Assembly (NCBI GenBank): GCA_025642065.1
Contig: JAODUP010001283.1
Span: 1-64,000 of the forward strand
Length of the DNA stretch: 64,000 nucleotides
Direction of reading: 5' to 3'
Source of the DNA: Paralvinella palmiformis
Taxonomy: Eukaryota > Annelida > Polychaeta > Terebellida > Alvinellidae
Position numbers and translations under genes: made by a program. Shown one piece after another: positions 48,265-60,443 of this stretch. Every line of letters begins with the position of its first letter. The first letter of the stretch is position 1. The notes under the pieces are model-generated. The model was not told where the DNA came from. It did not search any database and was given only the letters and a program-made list of their open reading frames with translations.

Positions 48265-49440
48265 GTAATGTATCTTTACATGTACCAAGTTAATTAAGCC
48301 TTTGTAATATGGGTGTAGGCCCTAAATTACGGAATAAACAATATAATGCAATACTGCTACTATTCTTATCCAATGCTAACCACAACACACTAAGAGCAGT
48401 CATCTGACCTGCCACCTACTGGCCACGTCTTGAAGTAAGAATCCATTACTTCTAAATATTTCCAGAGAGAACGAGTAATAAAGAAAAAGCCCGATTATGG
48501 CTCTTCTATAAATAATGGATGAACTTTATTGGTTTTATTAATTGTTTCTGGAATTGCTTACATTATTTTGGAAAAGCTTTCATCCGTAAAATGAATTATA
48601 CAAAACAATTCTATCAACAAAACGTTGGTGGATATTTTATTTCGGTAGATGCCATACATTTAGAACCTAGTGTTTCTACGATGACACTTATAGTTATCAA
48701 TTTACACTTCAGTTCCGGCTAAGACCGATCCTCCTCTCCCGAAGACTGCCAGTTATCTATAATATAATATTTAAGGCCCGTCTAGCAATTTCCAATCTTT
48801 CTGCTCGAAGAATCTCTTTTGATCGGCATTTCTTATCCAAAGTTCCACCGATCGCGCTTTGTTAAGCAGCAACGTCCGGCCGACTGCCATACACGCATCC
48901 TGCCAAAGATGAAAGTTTTTTTGTCATCGATGAAATGCTCCTTAGACATGTTTCGAACTCTTCCTGGTGGAGATATCGATATGCTATTTCCGGTTAGGCT
49001 CGGGAGAGGGGGGGGGGGATTAGTTGACGGTTGGGCATATTCGTCACGTATAATGGCTGTAACGTATTTTGCGTTTAAGTAATTTTACAGGCATTTGGCA
49101 AGTAATTTTTGCAACAATAGTATCAGATAAAATTGTATCCAAACATTCCCGTGCTAAGTACGGGTTTCCGGCTAATAGGCACACATTCCAGAATAAAACA
49201 CCAACCTCAGCCAGCCCAATGATCATTCACGGATTACTTCATAAACAAATACATCAGCGTTGGCCGGCCCGAGGGCGCCACGTCACAAACAAACATGCTT
49301 CATCTTAGATCAAAAGAAAATAGTTCACACTTCGAGATATAAACTAAACAAATGTTAAGTGTAGCCCAACATAGTGTGTGGCGTATTGTCAGTAGTACAG
49401 TACATCGTAGATAAATATGTAAATCATTAAATATCGAACA
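48265..49440. other. intergenic stretch, nothing recognised
   Basis: Short frames without recognisable products. A G run occurs at 49009-49018. Confidence 0.45.
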
Positions 49441-49449
49441 GAAGATGAT

Positions 49450-49560
49450 TGATATTTTACGGCCAACTTTGTGCACATGGTAGGCTAAATGGGCCGAGCG
49501 ACCTCCAAAACTCAGATGGTAGTAATCTGTAGTCAAACGAGCTACTATTCATACATCTGT
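49450..49560 (-). repeat. family 1 SINE relic with internal deletion
   Basis: The GGCCAACTTTGTGCACATGG and AAATGGGCCGAGCGACCTCC parts match the tail of the SINE at 27209-27391. The sequence then jumps to the head region (GGTAGTAATCTGTAGTC), so the middle with the B box is missing. Confidence 0.75.
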
Positions 49561-49569
49561 TAGTGGCAC

Positions 49570-50204
49570 GTACGTAATTAATCGCGTGTATTAATGTCAC
49601 GTGATCGTGATCGTAGGGTGTCGGGATTTTCCGGTATAGTCCATGATTCTGGATCTCATTTAATTCTATCGTCGTCCGAATTGGCAGACATCTGTCACGT
49701 GATGGCGACATAACGCCGTCGACCGCCACATGAGCATATCGCTGATATGCCACTAGGTGTCAGGTCGGTCGCCGGATAGTGGCCTGTTTATGGTCAGTCA
49801 CGCAAGGCAACTATCGACAATAGAAAGCGCCATCTCTTGGCTTCGTCTTCTGTACAAGTTGAGGTGACCTAATTGCCGACATCAGCACTTTTCTATCGGT
49901 TGCTAACGAATACATCACGGCCAGAGGCTACTTCCGGTGTACGCAAAACAATGGCAAACGGCTGTGTGACGTGTTAGAGCTGTAATAGTGTGATAGATCA
50001 CGTGAGAGGCCAAAGTTCATCAAATTCGTATTTTTATGCGACGCAGTTGTTCTGGTATAACGCGAAGATTAGGTGCCGCCTTATTAAGGGAAGCTCGTCG
50101 TGCAAACCTCATTGAGGAGAACCAATTGATGAGGAATGTCTGAGGAGACCTGGATGATCACGATTGGTGGGGTCTGTCTGAGCTGATCGGAAAGTGTGGT
50201 TAAG

Positions 50205-50240
<36 letters not shown>

Positions 50241-50801
50241 CTCTCTCATATATCTTTTTATACGTTTGTCTGGATACCCATCTGTCTGTCTGTATGTCTC
50301 TTTATCACTCTGTCCAGTATCCTTTCACATACTCATACATTTCAATTCTACGTATCAGCACCGTCTAACCGTAAATATGAGCCCATTCTGTCTTTACTGT
50401 GATTTCCTTTCCTATTTCTTGACCAGATTTCTCATTACATTTACACGTATGCGCCTTCGCAAAGTTAATAAGCACATAGAGGAAGTACTGAAGAGATTCC
50501 ATTCAAGTGACATCGAACTCTGGGCCCACTTATCTTAACTTACATTTGGCTCTATGGCAATTAATGTGAGAAGCCTTTCATCGGCTGTAATACAAGTAAG
50601 AGTGGGTTTCCGGTGACTTCCGGGTACGACATGGCTATTTCAGCCAATGAGAAGACCGCTTTGTGCCACGTGAGTGCGTATTCCGTACAAAACGATACCA
50701 AGCGGTTATACCTAATGGCTTTATCATCATCATCATCATCATCATCGGGGCGTCCCGTGGCATGGGTGATTGTGAAGGGCAGGCAAATGACCCGGAAGGG
50801 G

Positions 50802-50843
<42 letters not shown>

Positions 50844-50980
50844 GAGAGAGATGGCTAAGGGCATGGGATTTCTGACTTTCTACTTCATCGTCGAGTCTTT
50901 ATTGTCAGAGAGTGTGGGAATAAATCTGGAAAAATATAATGACTTCTCTCATCTGGAGAATCTCCTGTCTCTCCATGTGT
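49570..50980. other. GC-richer intergenic stretch, no gene recognised
   Basis: CACGTG occurs near 49597, 49695, 49999 and 50669. TC/CA (50205-50240), ATC (50725-50747) and GA (50803-50850) microsatellites are present. No frame resembles a known protein. Confidence 0.45.
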
Positions 50981-50982
50981 GA

Positions 50983-50983
<1 letters not shown>

Positions 50984-51018
<35 letters not shown>
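50984..51018. repeat. (TA)n tract
   Basis: TA tract followed by degenerate GT/TGTGTA repeats to about 51102. Confidence 0.9.
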
Positions 51019-51021
<3 letters not shown>

Positions 51022-51604
51022 TGCTTGCGTTTGTGTGTACGTGTATATGTGTGTATCTGTCTCTTTCTGTGTGTATGTGTGTTTGTGTGTTTGTGTGTGT
51101 GTCGTAATGACATAACCTGTTATTCAAAGTCATTTGTACAAATTTGTCCAAACAGGGGTGAATGAGTTTAGGACAATGTTATAATTAGTTGCCTCCATCT
51201 GTGTAATATATTTTATATTTTCAATAAAGTACTCAGGTATGAATATCTCAGTTCCCTAGGAGCTGATCCAACGAGCATGTATCCTGGTTAAAATATGGCT
51301 CGTGGCTAGAGAAAGCAAAGCGATTAGCCAATAGTAATTGTCCAAACTTTGCCTAGTCTAAACAAACTAACGTATTAACCTGCCTGTGTCATAAATACGA
51401 CTGACATTTTGTTTCTGAGCGGTTTATTAATGGACGACATCGTAGAGTCAATCTCACCTGGGATTAAAACTGCCCTATGATAAAAAATAGTTATATATAA
51501 AAGATAGTCTTATAACTCGTTTCGAGAATATTATACTTGTTCTGGATCTGGGACTTGATCATGTCATCAAATTGCAACGAATGTAAGGACAATCTGGATT
51601 TAGG

Positions 51605-51606
<2 letters not shown>

Positions 51607-51652
<46 letters not shown>

Positions 51653-51672
51653 TGTGTGTGTATGTATGTATG

Positions 51673-51731
<59 letters not shown>

Positions 51732-51755
51732 TATATATATATGTGTGTTGTGTTG
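51607..51755. repeat. two (TA)n tracts with (TG/GTAT) spacer
   Basis: TA tract (51607-51649), TGTGTG and GTAT units, then a second TA tract (51677-51729) and short TG runs. Frames crossing it read Tyr-Ile repeats and are artefacts. Confidence 0.93.
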
Positions 51756-52377
51756 TGTGTGTGTAAATAAATGAAACCATTCCATGTTACTCCCTTATAT
51801 TCCTAATTTTCTTACCTTGATCATGATCCAATTAGGACGGATGTTGAAATCTACCTTCTTCTTGAATTATTCTTATCACGATATAGTTTAGGTAATTGGA
51901 AATCGGAAGATTTTAGATAGATTTTAAAGTCTTATATTCTTTAGGCTTATAGCTCGATCCTGCAATGACCTTGACATTCAGGACCTCCTAGGGTTGTCAC
52001 ACGGCCATGATATGTAATTAACTTCCGGAAGGACCATACGTCTACATGTTATGGTTGTGTCCTGTTATTATGTAAATTAACGGTCCGGACGAAGAATGTG
52101 GATAGAAAAGCATATCTCAGGTTAGACCATTGTTCTGGAGGAAGATTCCAGGAGGCCGTAGGGAGTTATATATAACGTCTTGGATAGATGTGTATGTGGG
52201 GATGACACGATGAGAAACATTTGCTAGCAACACACCCTCAGTACACAAATCTTATCCGTCATGTGATTTAATGATATTATTAGTGATGACCATGGAAGGA
52301 ATCAATATAATTCTGTTACAAAGCATTTTAGTTTATAAAATGGGTGAAAAGTTAGTATTCCATGTATGCGGAAGAGG

Positions 52378-52380
<3 letters not shown>

Positions 52381-52448
<68 letters not shown>
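52381..52448. repeat. (TA)n(GA)n tract
   Basis: TA tract (about 52382-52428) followed by a GA run. Confidence 0.93.
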
Positions 52449-52449
52449 T

Positions 52450-54200
52450 TATGAAGATAATTTGTTTGGCAAAGAAAAAATTATATAAAAGATGACATTC
52501 CTCAGAGACATCAAATCATCTTCAACCTGATGCCAAAAATATATAGAACATCGAAGAGAAATATTATCTATTTGCTGCTTAAATGAGAATCTAATGTTAA
52601 CATATTATCTTTTGTTACATGTGTAGATATGGTTATCGGATCATGTGATCGATTCTCAGCAACGGATTGCTGCTCACTGCGCATGCGTAATTAATATGGT
52701 CTAGTTTATTGGCGAAGTGCTATTCTTTTTAACCATGAGACAATTTTGTAATTTTCCGCGAAATCTCCATAACGTTACATTGCTGGGAATTGACTGCTTG
52801 GTGTACGCCTGCATTTCGAATTGCTGCTTGGAGCGAAACAATTTGCTGTACCCTCGTCCAGACGAAAACGAGTAACTAAATTTGAAGACGTGGAATTATG
52901 GTTACGAAATAGCACTGTACCTATCTGTGGTCGAATACAGAACAACACATGTCCCAATCGTACATATAGAATGTGAACTTGAGGATAGCTCCAATATGTA
53001 AATGATTAGAGGGTATGAAATCTTATATTTTTAATTACTAGTTCTTCGTGCTGCCTGCCAGCTAAGATATTAAATTCTCGGTTAATAACTTTAGAAGGTG
53101 TATTCCTCCGCCTGGATAGATGACAATGTAGTGTATGAGTGATGTACTAAACTTCTTTGGCTGATTTGTATTGATCTTTTTGCATATATAATAAATCTAG
53201 CCAGAAAATACCTTTTCGATCTTGTATATTCCCTGTCTGAAGGGTGTTTCATTTTTAACTTCACCTCATTATCTGTTGATGTCGCTCGGTTAATTTATCT
53301 TACCATGTATACACAAGTGGCCGTAAAAATCATACAACCAGACATAACAATTATGCCTACATATACAGAAGTTCTCTTTGTGTGTGTGCGCACCAGGACG
53401 CTTACCAGTAAACATTTGAAAGCGTACGCTGATTGGTTGGAATAAAACTCTTCCTATTAGTTTAACAACTGGCAATGTATTCTAAGTTCAATATATGCGT
53501 TAACGATAATTAATATCATTATTACGAAATGTTTATTTATTCGTGGCTTCATTAAGTGAAATATACATATATGTAAATAAATCAGACAACGATCTCTTTT
53601 CCGTTATTACACAAACATACATATATATATATATATATGTATCGGAATTATGAACAAAATAATAATAATAATAATCCTCTTTACACGTAACTATGAGATG
53701 AATGTTCTTTTCATTATTTTGTTTACATCACTCTTCATGTATCACAATGATTATTGTTGTAGAATCTCGGATTAACCTTTCCTAACTGGAAAAATACATT
53801 ACAACATACAGACATGCATTTGCGTGGACACACACTCAAGCAGTGCCAGCATATTAACTAACTATTTATTTATTTTTAATAGTAAATAAATCAGCAACTG
53901 TTTATATTATTATTAATAACATTTTGCTATACTTTGCTCACCTGTTTATGATCTTGTATGATAGGAAATACATTGTCTACCAACCCATCTTCTATCATGT
54001 AACGCTTCTTTAAATCAATTCTTGTTTTGTCGGCATAACGTTATCAATAAGAAATTAAAAGAAGATAATTCGTGTTTAAAACAAATAGTTCTAAATATGT
54101 GTTCTAAACAATATCATCAGAATTTAAAATAATAATTTGTATTACCACAGTCCAGGAAAAAAGTTTGGAATATCCCCAAATGCTGTATAAATGAAATATT
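52450..54200. other. intergenic stretch, nothing recognised
   Basis: Contains an isolated GCGCATGCG palindrome (NRF1-type site, about 52680-52688). Otherwise AT-rich without coding or repeat-family signal. Confidence 0.45.
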
Positions 54201-54261
54201 TGGAGCACTATTACAATAACTTTCGTGGTATTTTTCATAGTGTCATTTCTATTGTCAATTC

Positions 54262-54288
54262 ATTGTGTTCAATAATATTGAACACAAT
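54262..54288. repeat. 27-bp inverted repeat
   Basis: ATTGTGTTCAAT, a three-base spacer AAT, then ATTGAACACAAT. A perfect 12-bp-arm hairpin shortly before repeat block beta/gamma. Confidence 0.85.
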
Positions 54289-54349
54289 TTTTACTTAATA
54301 ATACTGGTTTATTCGTTTTATTGCCAATTCACTTGAATTGAAATGTATG

Positions 54350-54962
54350 AGGATTAGCTGCTAGGTTTGAGTAAATCATAGTATTTACTCAGGTTTGAGA
54401 CGATATTTCGTTCTAGTCTAGAAATAATCCATTGTGCAGTATTGCTACTTTGTTTTTATTTTAGCTAAATCACTTCACTGATTCCATACGCAGTTGGTGT
54501 ACACTGTCTCACGTGGTCAACAAACTGTAATGTTTGTTAACACGCTGAGGGTATATAAAAGGCTTAGATTTCTGGATTGATACATGGTTCATATAGGTAG
54601 GATTTATTCAGTTATTCGAACCCAGAATAAAGCTGAGGTCAGCATCTGAGGTGTCGACATGTGTTATATACAGGTTTCTCTCCATAGAAAATTACTGTTG
54701 AATGTAAACTGTGGTGTCAAAATAGTTTATGATATGTATGTAGCAAGTCACCATTGAACCACACGCACCTGTTGTTTACTGCGAGCTGTGGTATCAAATG
54801 GTATGTTTTTTACGTGTTTCCGTTTTTTGTACGTAGCCTGCATGTAGCCACTTTCCTGTGGGCGTGACATATTTGTCGCGTACGAAAAGCGAATTAGCTG
54901 GTTTCCACAGGCTGATGAGTAGACCAGACACATGCTTAGGTATACGTACATAAGTATCGACA
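54350..54962 (-). repeat. composite repeat gamma-beta, inverted copy
   Basis: 54350-54520 is the reverse complement of the first part of block beta (57090-57250). 54520-54962 is the reverse complement of block gamma (56620-57090). Shared phrases include CCTGTGGGCGTGACATATTT and AACCCAGAATAAAGCTGAGG. An AATAAA hexamer is conserved in both gamma copies. The copy is inverted relative to the one 2.3 kb downstream. Confidence 0.88.
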
Positions 54963-54969
54963 TATGGAG

Positions 54970-55341
54970 CTATATTGATGTATGTATAGTATGAATAGGA
55001 TATTTAGAAATTAAAAAAAGATACTTCGTGTTTAAAACAGATAGTTTCTAAGCTACATTCTAAACAATTATATCAGAAATTAAACAAATAATTTGTTGTA
55101 CTAAGTGTAACCAATAAACAATGATTATGACTGATTGAACCAAATCAAAATTATTAAGTGCATTCTGGGACATTCATTTGATAAAAAATAATGACTTACA
55201 TTGGGTTTATGGGCTTAATCCACAAACCCTATGACTGGCTGCAACTCCAAAAATGTATATAGTATAATATTTGCCCGAGAACGTTATGACAGAATCTGTT
55301 GACGATACTAATTTATATTATTATTTATAAACTTAATTGCC

Positions 55342-55384
<43 letters not shown>

Positions 55385-56205
55385 CTTCAATTAAGAGTAT
55401 TTACTAGTAGCATATGAGATGTGATGCAGTATTGAAAATATACGATAATAAACTTTGGGAAGAAATCTTTATTTTCTTAGTTTTTGGCGGATATTTAGAT
55501 ACTATTCATGATTTAGAACTTACCAGTTATCAATTACATATGGTTCATATGCTAAGCACTATAAATGTTTTCATTCACAACTACAACCAACCAATCGGCG
55601 ACGTGCAATTTATTAATATTTAATACTTTATGTAAAGTTTTGATCATGAATAAACATAGAGAAATAATCTACACAATAAAAAAACATTCACGGGATTTAA
55701 TTAATTTGACAACATTGCTGAATGAATGGGATATTCTTCCGATTAATCCGTGTTCTGAGAAACCAATGTTATGACACTGAAGTAAAGTGGCCATAAAGAC
55801 AAAATACAATAAATAAATATATCAGATAGTCGCCTTAAGCTTTCTACGTACATGATAGCAGCTACAGCTCAGAGTAACTGTAACAGGCGATCACAAGTGG
55901 TATTTGGGGAAAACTCATTAAGATACGAAATGTGTCACTATCAGTGTTAGATACTCATTTGTGATCTATATATGTCTTTCTGACCCCCCCCCCCGGCTCT
56001 CTCCTCTGTTTGTGTGTGTGCGTGTTTGTGTGTGCGTGTATGTCTTTTAAAACAAACAGAGGTATATATAAAATCTGTCAGAACATCAGAGTGTTGAAAT
56101 ATACAACATACACTGATTTAAAGTCTGGACATTTTAATGGATCAATAGAGTTTGGCTTTTCTTCTGTTAAACAATTATAATATGATAAAAAACCTACGTC
56201 TTAAT
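54970..56205. other. intergenic stretch, nothing recognised apart from the ATT array
   Basis: AT-rich with short frames only. A C run at 55985-55994 is followed by degenerate GT repeats. Confidence 0.45.
55338..55382. repeat. (ATT)n array
   Basis: Pure ATT trinucleotide run of about 44 bp. Confidence 0.93.
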
Positions 56206-56210
56206 ATCGC

Positions 56211-56426
56211 ATATTTAAAATTTATACTTTAAGGTTATAATATAAAACGATGAAAATAATATCAAAATTCATAAGTAATAAGTTTTTAGAATTATATTCT
56301 CTCAAAAACAAATAAGTTTTTCAACATTGCGGTGTGTGGTACTTGTTAGGATTATTTTAGACAAAGTTGGAATTCCACTTGTTTTTGGTTTTCATACAGG
56401 CAACAGCAACGTGGGGGGGGGGGCGT

Positions 56427-56468
<42 letters not shown>

Positions 56469-56476
56469 GTGTGTGT
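56211..56476 (+). repeat. 265-bp direct duplication, copy 1
   Basis: Matches 57681-57944 in the same orientation. Over the first 180 bases the only difference I see is one single-base indel. Both copies end in a G run, a TA tract and a TG tract. Confidence 0.93.
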
Positions 56477-57545
56477 TTTAGGGTACATAGTAAGAGGCAA
56501 CAGGCACAGAGCATCAACATATCTAAACATCCTTCGAAAGCTACTTCCATAAATCTAAATATACTATACATACATTAATCTAAAAATAAAATGTTCAATA
56601 CCTCCACATATTGATAAATGTGTGCGTATACCTAAGCATGTGTCTGGTCTACTCATCAGCCTGTGGGAACCAGCTAATTCGCTTTTCTCGCGACAAATAT
56701 GTCACGCCCACAGGAAAGCGGCTACATGCAGGTTACGTACAAAAAGCGGAACAATAAAAACATACCATTTGATACCACAGCTCGCAACAAACAACACGTG
56801 CGTGTGGTTCAATGGTGATTTGTACATACATATCATAAACTATTTTGACACCACAGTTTACATTCAACAGTAATTTTCTGTGGTCCAAAAAAACCTGTAT
56901 ATAAAGCATTTCGACACCTCAGATGCTGACCTCAGCTTTATTCTGGGTTCGAATAACTGAATAAATCCTACCTATATGAACCATGTATCAATACACGTCC
57001 GACTGGTCTGGCGTAATTTTTTAACCTAAGTGAAAATTCAAGCCCTATAAAAGCCTCAGCGTGTTAACAAACATTACAGTTTCTTCATAACAAAGAGAAT
57101 GTACACTAACACAGTATGGACTCACTAAAGCGATTAAACTAAAATAAAAACAAAGTAGCAATACCGCACAATGGATTATTACTGGACTAGAACGAAATAT
57201 CGTCTCAAACCTGAGTAAATACTATGATTTACTCGAACCTAACAGCTAACCCTCTACGTTTCCGTTCATCACTAAGGGAACGTTCATTCACGCTTAATTT
57301 AGCGTCCCTAAGTATATGCAGTTAGGTGTGGTGGGATCTAAATTAAAGCGCCTATCCACTTGATCTATTTGACCCATGGTCGAGAACAGCGGATTTCAGG
57401 CAGATCTCCGATACTGCGAATGACACGTCGGGATTTTAATAGCTATACATTTAACAAATTTCCTATATCAGTGTAATCTAATTACTCATAATATGGGAAA
57501 AAACTCTGTACGCAGTTTAATACCCATGGAGATGCCTGCCGGAGT
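56475..57545 (+). repeat. composite repeat: alpha (inverted), gamma and beta
   Basis: Block alpha is inverted at 56475-56620, gamma is at 56620-57090 and beta at 57090-57545. The blocks match those at 1323-2110 and 54350-54962 but in a different arrangement. It lies between the two copies of the 265-bp direct duplication. Confidence 0.88.
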
Positions 57546-57680
57546 AATGATGCGGAGATTTGTCGTCTAAATGTCTATATTGGTCAACCCTGTCTAATGC
57601 CCATCCACAACTCCAGTTTATCAGCAGGTTCCCCGCGAAGATAATTTCTGATGTAAACCTCCGTGTTAAGTAACTTTTAA

Positions 57681-57894
57681 ATATTTAAAATTTATACTTT
57701 AAGGTTATAATATAAAACGATGAAAATAATATCAAAATTCATAAGTAATAAGTTTTTAGAATTATATTCTCTCAAAAACAAATAAGTTTTTCAACATTGC
57801 GGTGTGTGGTACTTGTTAGGATTATTTTAGACAAAGTTGGAATTCCACTTGTTTTTGGTTTTCATACGGCAACAGCAACGTGGGGGGGGGGCGT

Positions 57895-57944
<50 letters not shown>
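57681..57944 (+). repeat. 265-bp direct duplication, copy 2
   Basis: Near-identical to 56211-56476. Followed by an extended TG tract to about 57966. Confidence 0.93.
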
Positions 57945-57963
<19 letters not shown>

Positions 57964-57966
57964 TGT

Positions 57967-59090
57967 CACAGGCTCTCTGGCCAATATCAAAACCTAGTAT
58001 AGTTCTTTTTAGCGTCTGTCTAGCTGTCCATATACAGGATGGAAATGTTCGTACTCGCAATTGTATTTTATACGTGTCATTAAATATTGTTTAATCTCGT
58101 GTTGTTCAGGATATCACATCCACATCACGTGCCAAAGGTTAATTTCACGCGGTGTACAATTTAAAAGTGACTTGATATTCCCGAAGCCGGATTCGAGTGT
58201 CGTCGCGCTAAATAGGTTTTATCGTATCAGAGAGACCAGTTGTAGAACTGTAAAAGTCGCGCGAACTATTACGGGATGAAGGTCAAATACATATTAAACC
58301 GTAACCCCCCGTCTAAAAAGTTTGGCATACCTAAAACAACACACGCACGCACACGCACACACACACAGACCACAACACACATACCACACACATACATGCA
58401 CGCACGCACACACACAACTATCTCATTTCTGTTATTTAAGTCATAGAATTAAGACTAAACCAAGAGATGTCAGTGTATTTTGGCAATAAACAGGATCTCT
58501 ATTTAAATTACTGTGACAAATATAATGGTATGAGTTTACTCGTACACATACAGACGAAGATCCCATTTAATCCCACTATCAATAGATCGACTACTTCGAG
58601 ATATGACTCAAATAAGTGAACCAGAACTTAATATAATATCTTACACAAAGAGTTTATAAACTACAATAATATGTTATGATATGATATGTTATAAATGTGT
58701 TTTGTCTTTATATAAGTAGAGTTAAGGAGCTATGCTTCGGTTTGTTTCGGACACCATAGTTTCTGTGGAAATTGTCAACACACGGAGCATGATTCATACG
58801 ATACTGAACAAAAATCTAGATGTTGACGTTATGATGACGTTGTTTCTAATTTGTGAGCTTAATGTTTTAGAGGTGTACAGATACCATCATTATGTTGGAT
58901 AAATACGGCTAATGTTCTGCCATCTTTGAATAAGTAAACTTATATTAAAGTTATAAAAAATTACATCTGTCATTTAATACACTTCTTTTTCAAATTAAAA
59001 TAGCCGTGATTATTGACATATAAATTATAGAAAAAGTTACAGGAAGAGATTATTATGAGTACGATATCTGATATATAATCCTTAATTTGA
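57967..59090. other. intergenic stretch, nothing recognised
   Basis: A degenerate CA/CACGCA patch lies at 58340-58417. No frame resembles a known protein. Confidence 0.45.
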
Positions 59091-59096
59091 CATTAC

Positions 59097-59208
59097 GTAT
59101 ATCTCAGCAAGAAAAGTCGCTACTCTGGATTCAGTCCCTTGAAGAAACGTCCAGAGTTTGAATTCACGGTTCGAGATTCTCTGTGCCTGTGCCTTATTAT
59201 ACACAGCT

Positions 59209-59280
<72 letters not shown>
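59097..59280 (+). repeat. repeat delta copy 3 with (AC)n tail
   Basis: 59097-59210 matches the delta copies at 23886 and 24327 and runs into an AC tract (59211-59280), then a short TA tract. Confidence 0.9.
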
Positions 59281-59296
<16 letters not shown>

Positions 59297-59353
59297 ATCA
59301 CAGTATTTTTAACCGTGCACGCACGCAATGCACACACGCACGCACACATACGC

Positions 59354-59480
59354 ACCTCTGTCGTCTAGTGGTAGTGATGAAGGTTGTTTCATCTTCGACT
59401 TCGTTTCATTACCTTTGGAGATTTGAACGCAGGTGGTTGAGTTATGTGGCCGACCGCACTACCAGTTAGACCATGAAGGC
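59354..59480. repeat. head-to-head family 1 SINE dimer with deletions
   Basis: The left half has a forward A-box region (GTCGTCTAGTGGTAG) joined to a SINE tail (GAAGGTTGTTTCATCTTCGA, TTTCATTACCTTTGGAG). The right half is an inverted SINE head (CCGCACTACCAGTTAGACCA). Both halves resemble the family at 27209-27391. Confidence 0.75.
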
Positions 59481-59489
59481 AATATGCGG

Positions 59490-60385
59490 TTATTAACCGA
59501 TAAATTAATATCTTAATTATAATTATATCTATTCCACATCACTGTGTTGCGGACTTCCAGGTTTACTTAAATACAAATTATAAAAGAAGAAGTAAACGTA
59601 AGACTGTAGAATCGAGAGTCAGTTAGTGATGGCTGAAAACACAATCAAGTGTAGACTGCATTGTGAAAAAAATAACGACTGCTCTTTGAGGGAGAAATCC
59701 TGGACAGGATTGACTATTCATCGAAATAATCGTTCATTCACTATCCCTTCGCTTCAAATTTGTTGGTAAACGTAAAAGGTATATTTCGGCCTATAATATA
59801 AAAAAAATTGAACTCGCAACATATTTATAACTGTGGCCTAACAAATGGAACATATCATATTGGTCTCTCAGATGAAAAAAAAAAACAGATTTGAAATACA
59901 CGCTGCTATTTCATGTTATCAAACTGGCATTGGTTCCACTGTCAAGTAAAAATTCAATTAATTTCTAACGCATTTATGGCAGACATCAGGATATTCTAGA
60001 AAAAAAAAATGTTTCGCCGCCGGATCAAAATAACGCATGAAAAATGTATTTTAATAACCTTTTCTACTTTCATCACTGGAAAAAGACACCTGTTGTTTTT
60101 TGACCTAGCTGAAAATAGTTCAACTGGATTCTTGTCACCGGGGCAAAAAGCTAGCTAGTCTCTGATTGGCCAGTTCTGTGTGTGCGTGCGTGTGTCGAAG
60201 CCCGCATAGTAACCCTCACACTGTCATCGGTGTGTTAAATGTATTAGCCAATCAGCTAATTGGGAGAAGCCAATTGGCTGGTTGGGGAGGTGCTTGGCGC
60301 CAAAACTATGAAGCCGGGGCAGTATGGATGGAGCCGTCGAACGTACGAGACGGGATAGATTGTTGTAACATTGTGAATATGATGG

Positions 60386-60443
<58 letters not shown>

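Noticed and set aside
50194..50538. 114-codon + strand frame
   Set aside because: The start is TC/CA repeat, the remainder is Ser/Leu/Phe-rich with no recognisable domain or splice context.
54552..54631. TATA box followed by AATAAA in block gamma, suggesting a long terminal repeat
   Set aside because: The AATAAA is conserved in the second gamma copy, but the TATATAAAA is not in the same orientation there. No TG...CA borders, primer-binding site or flanking duplication is visible.
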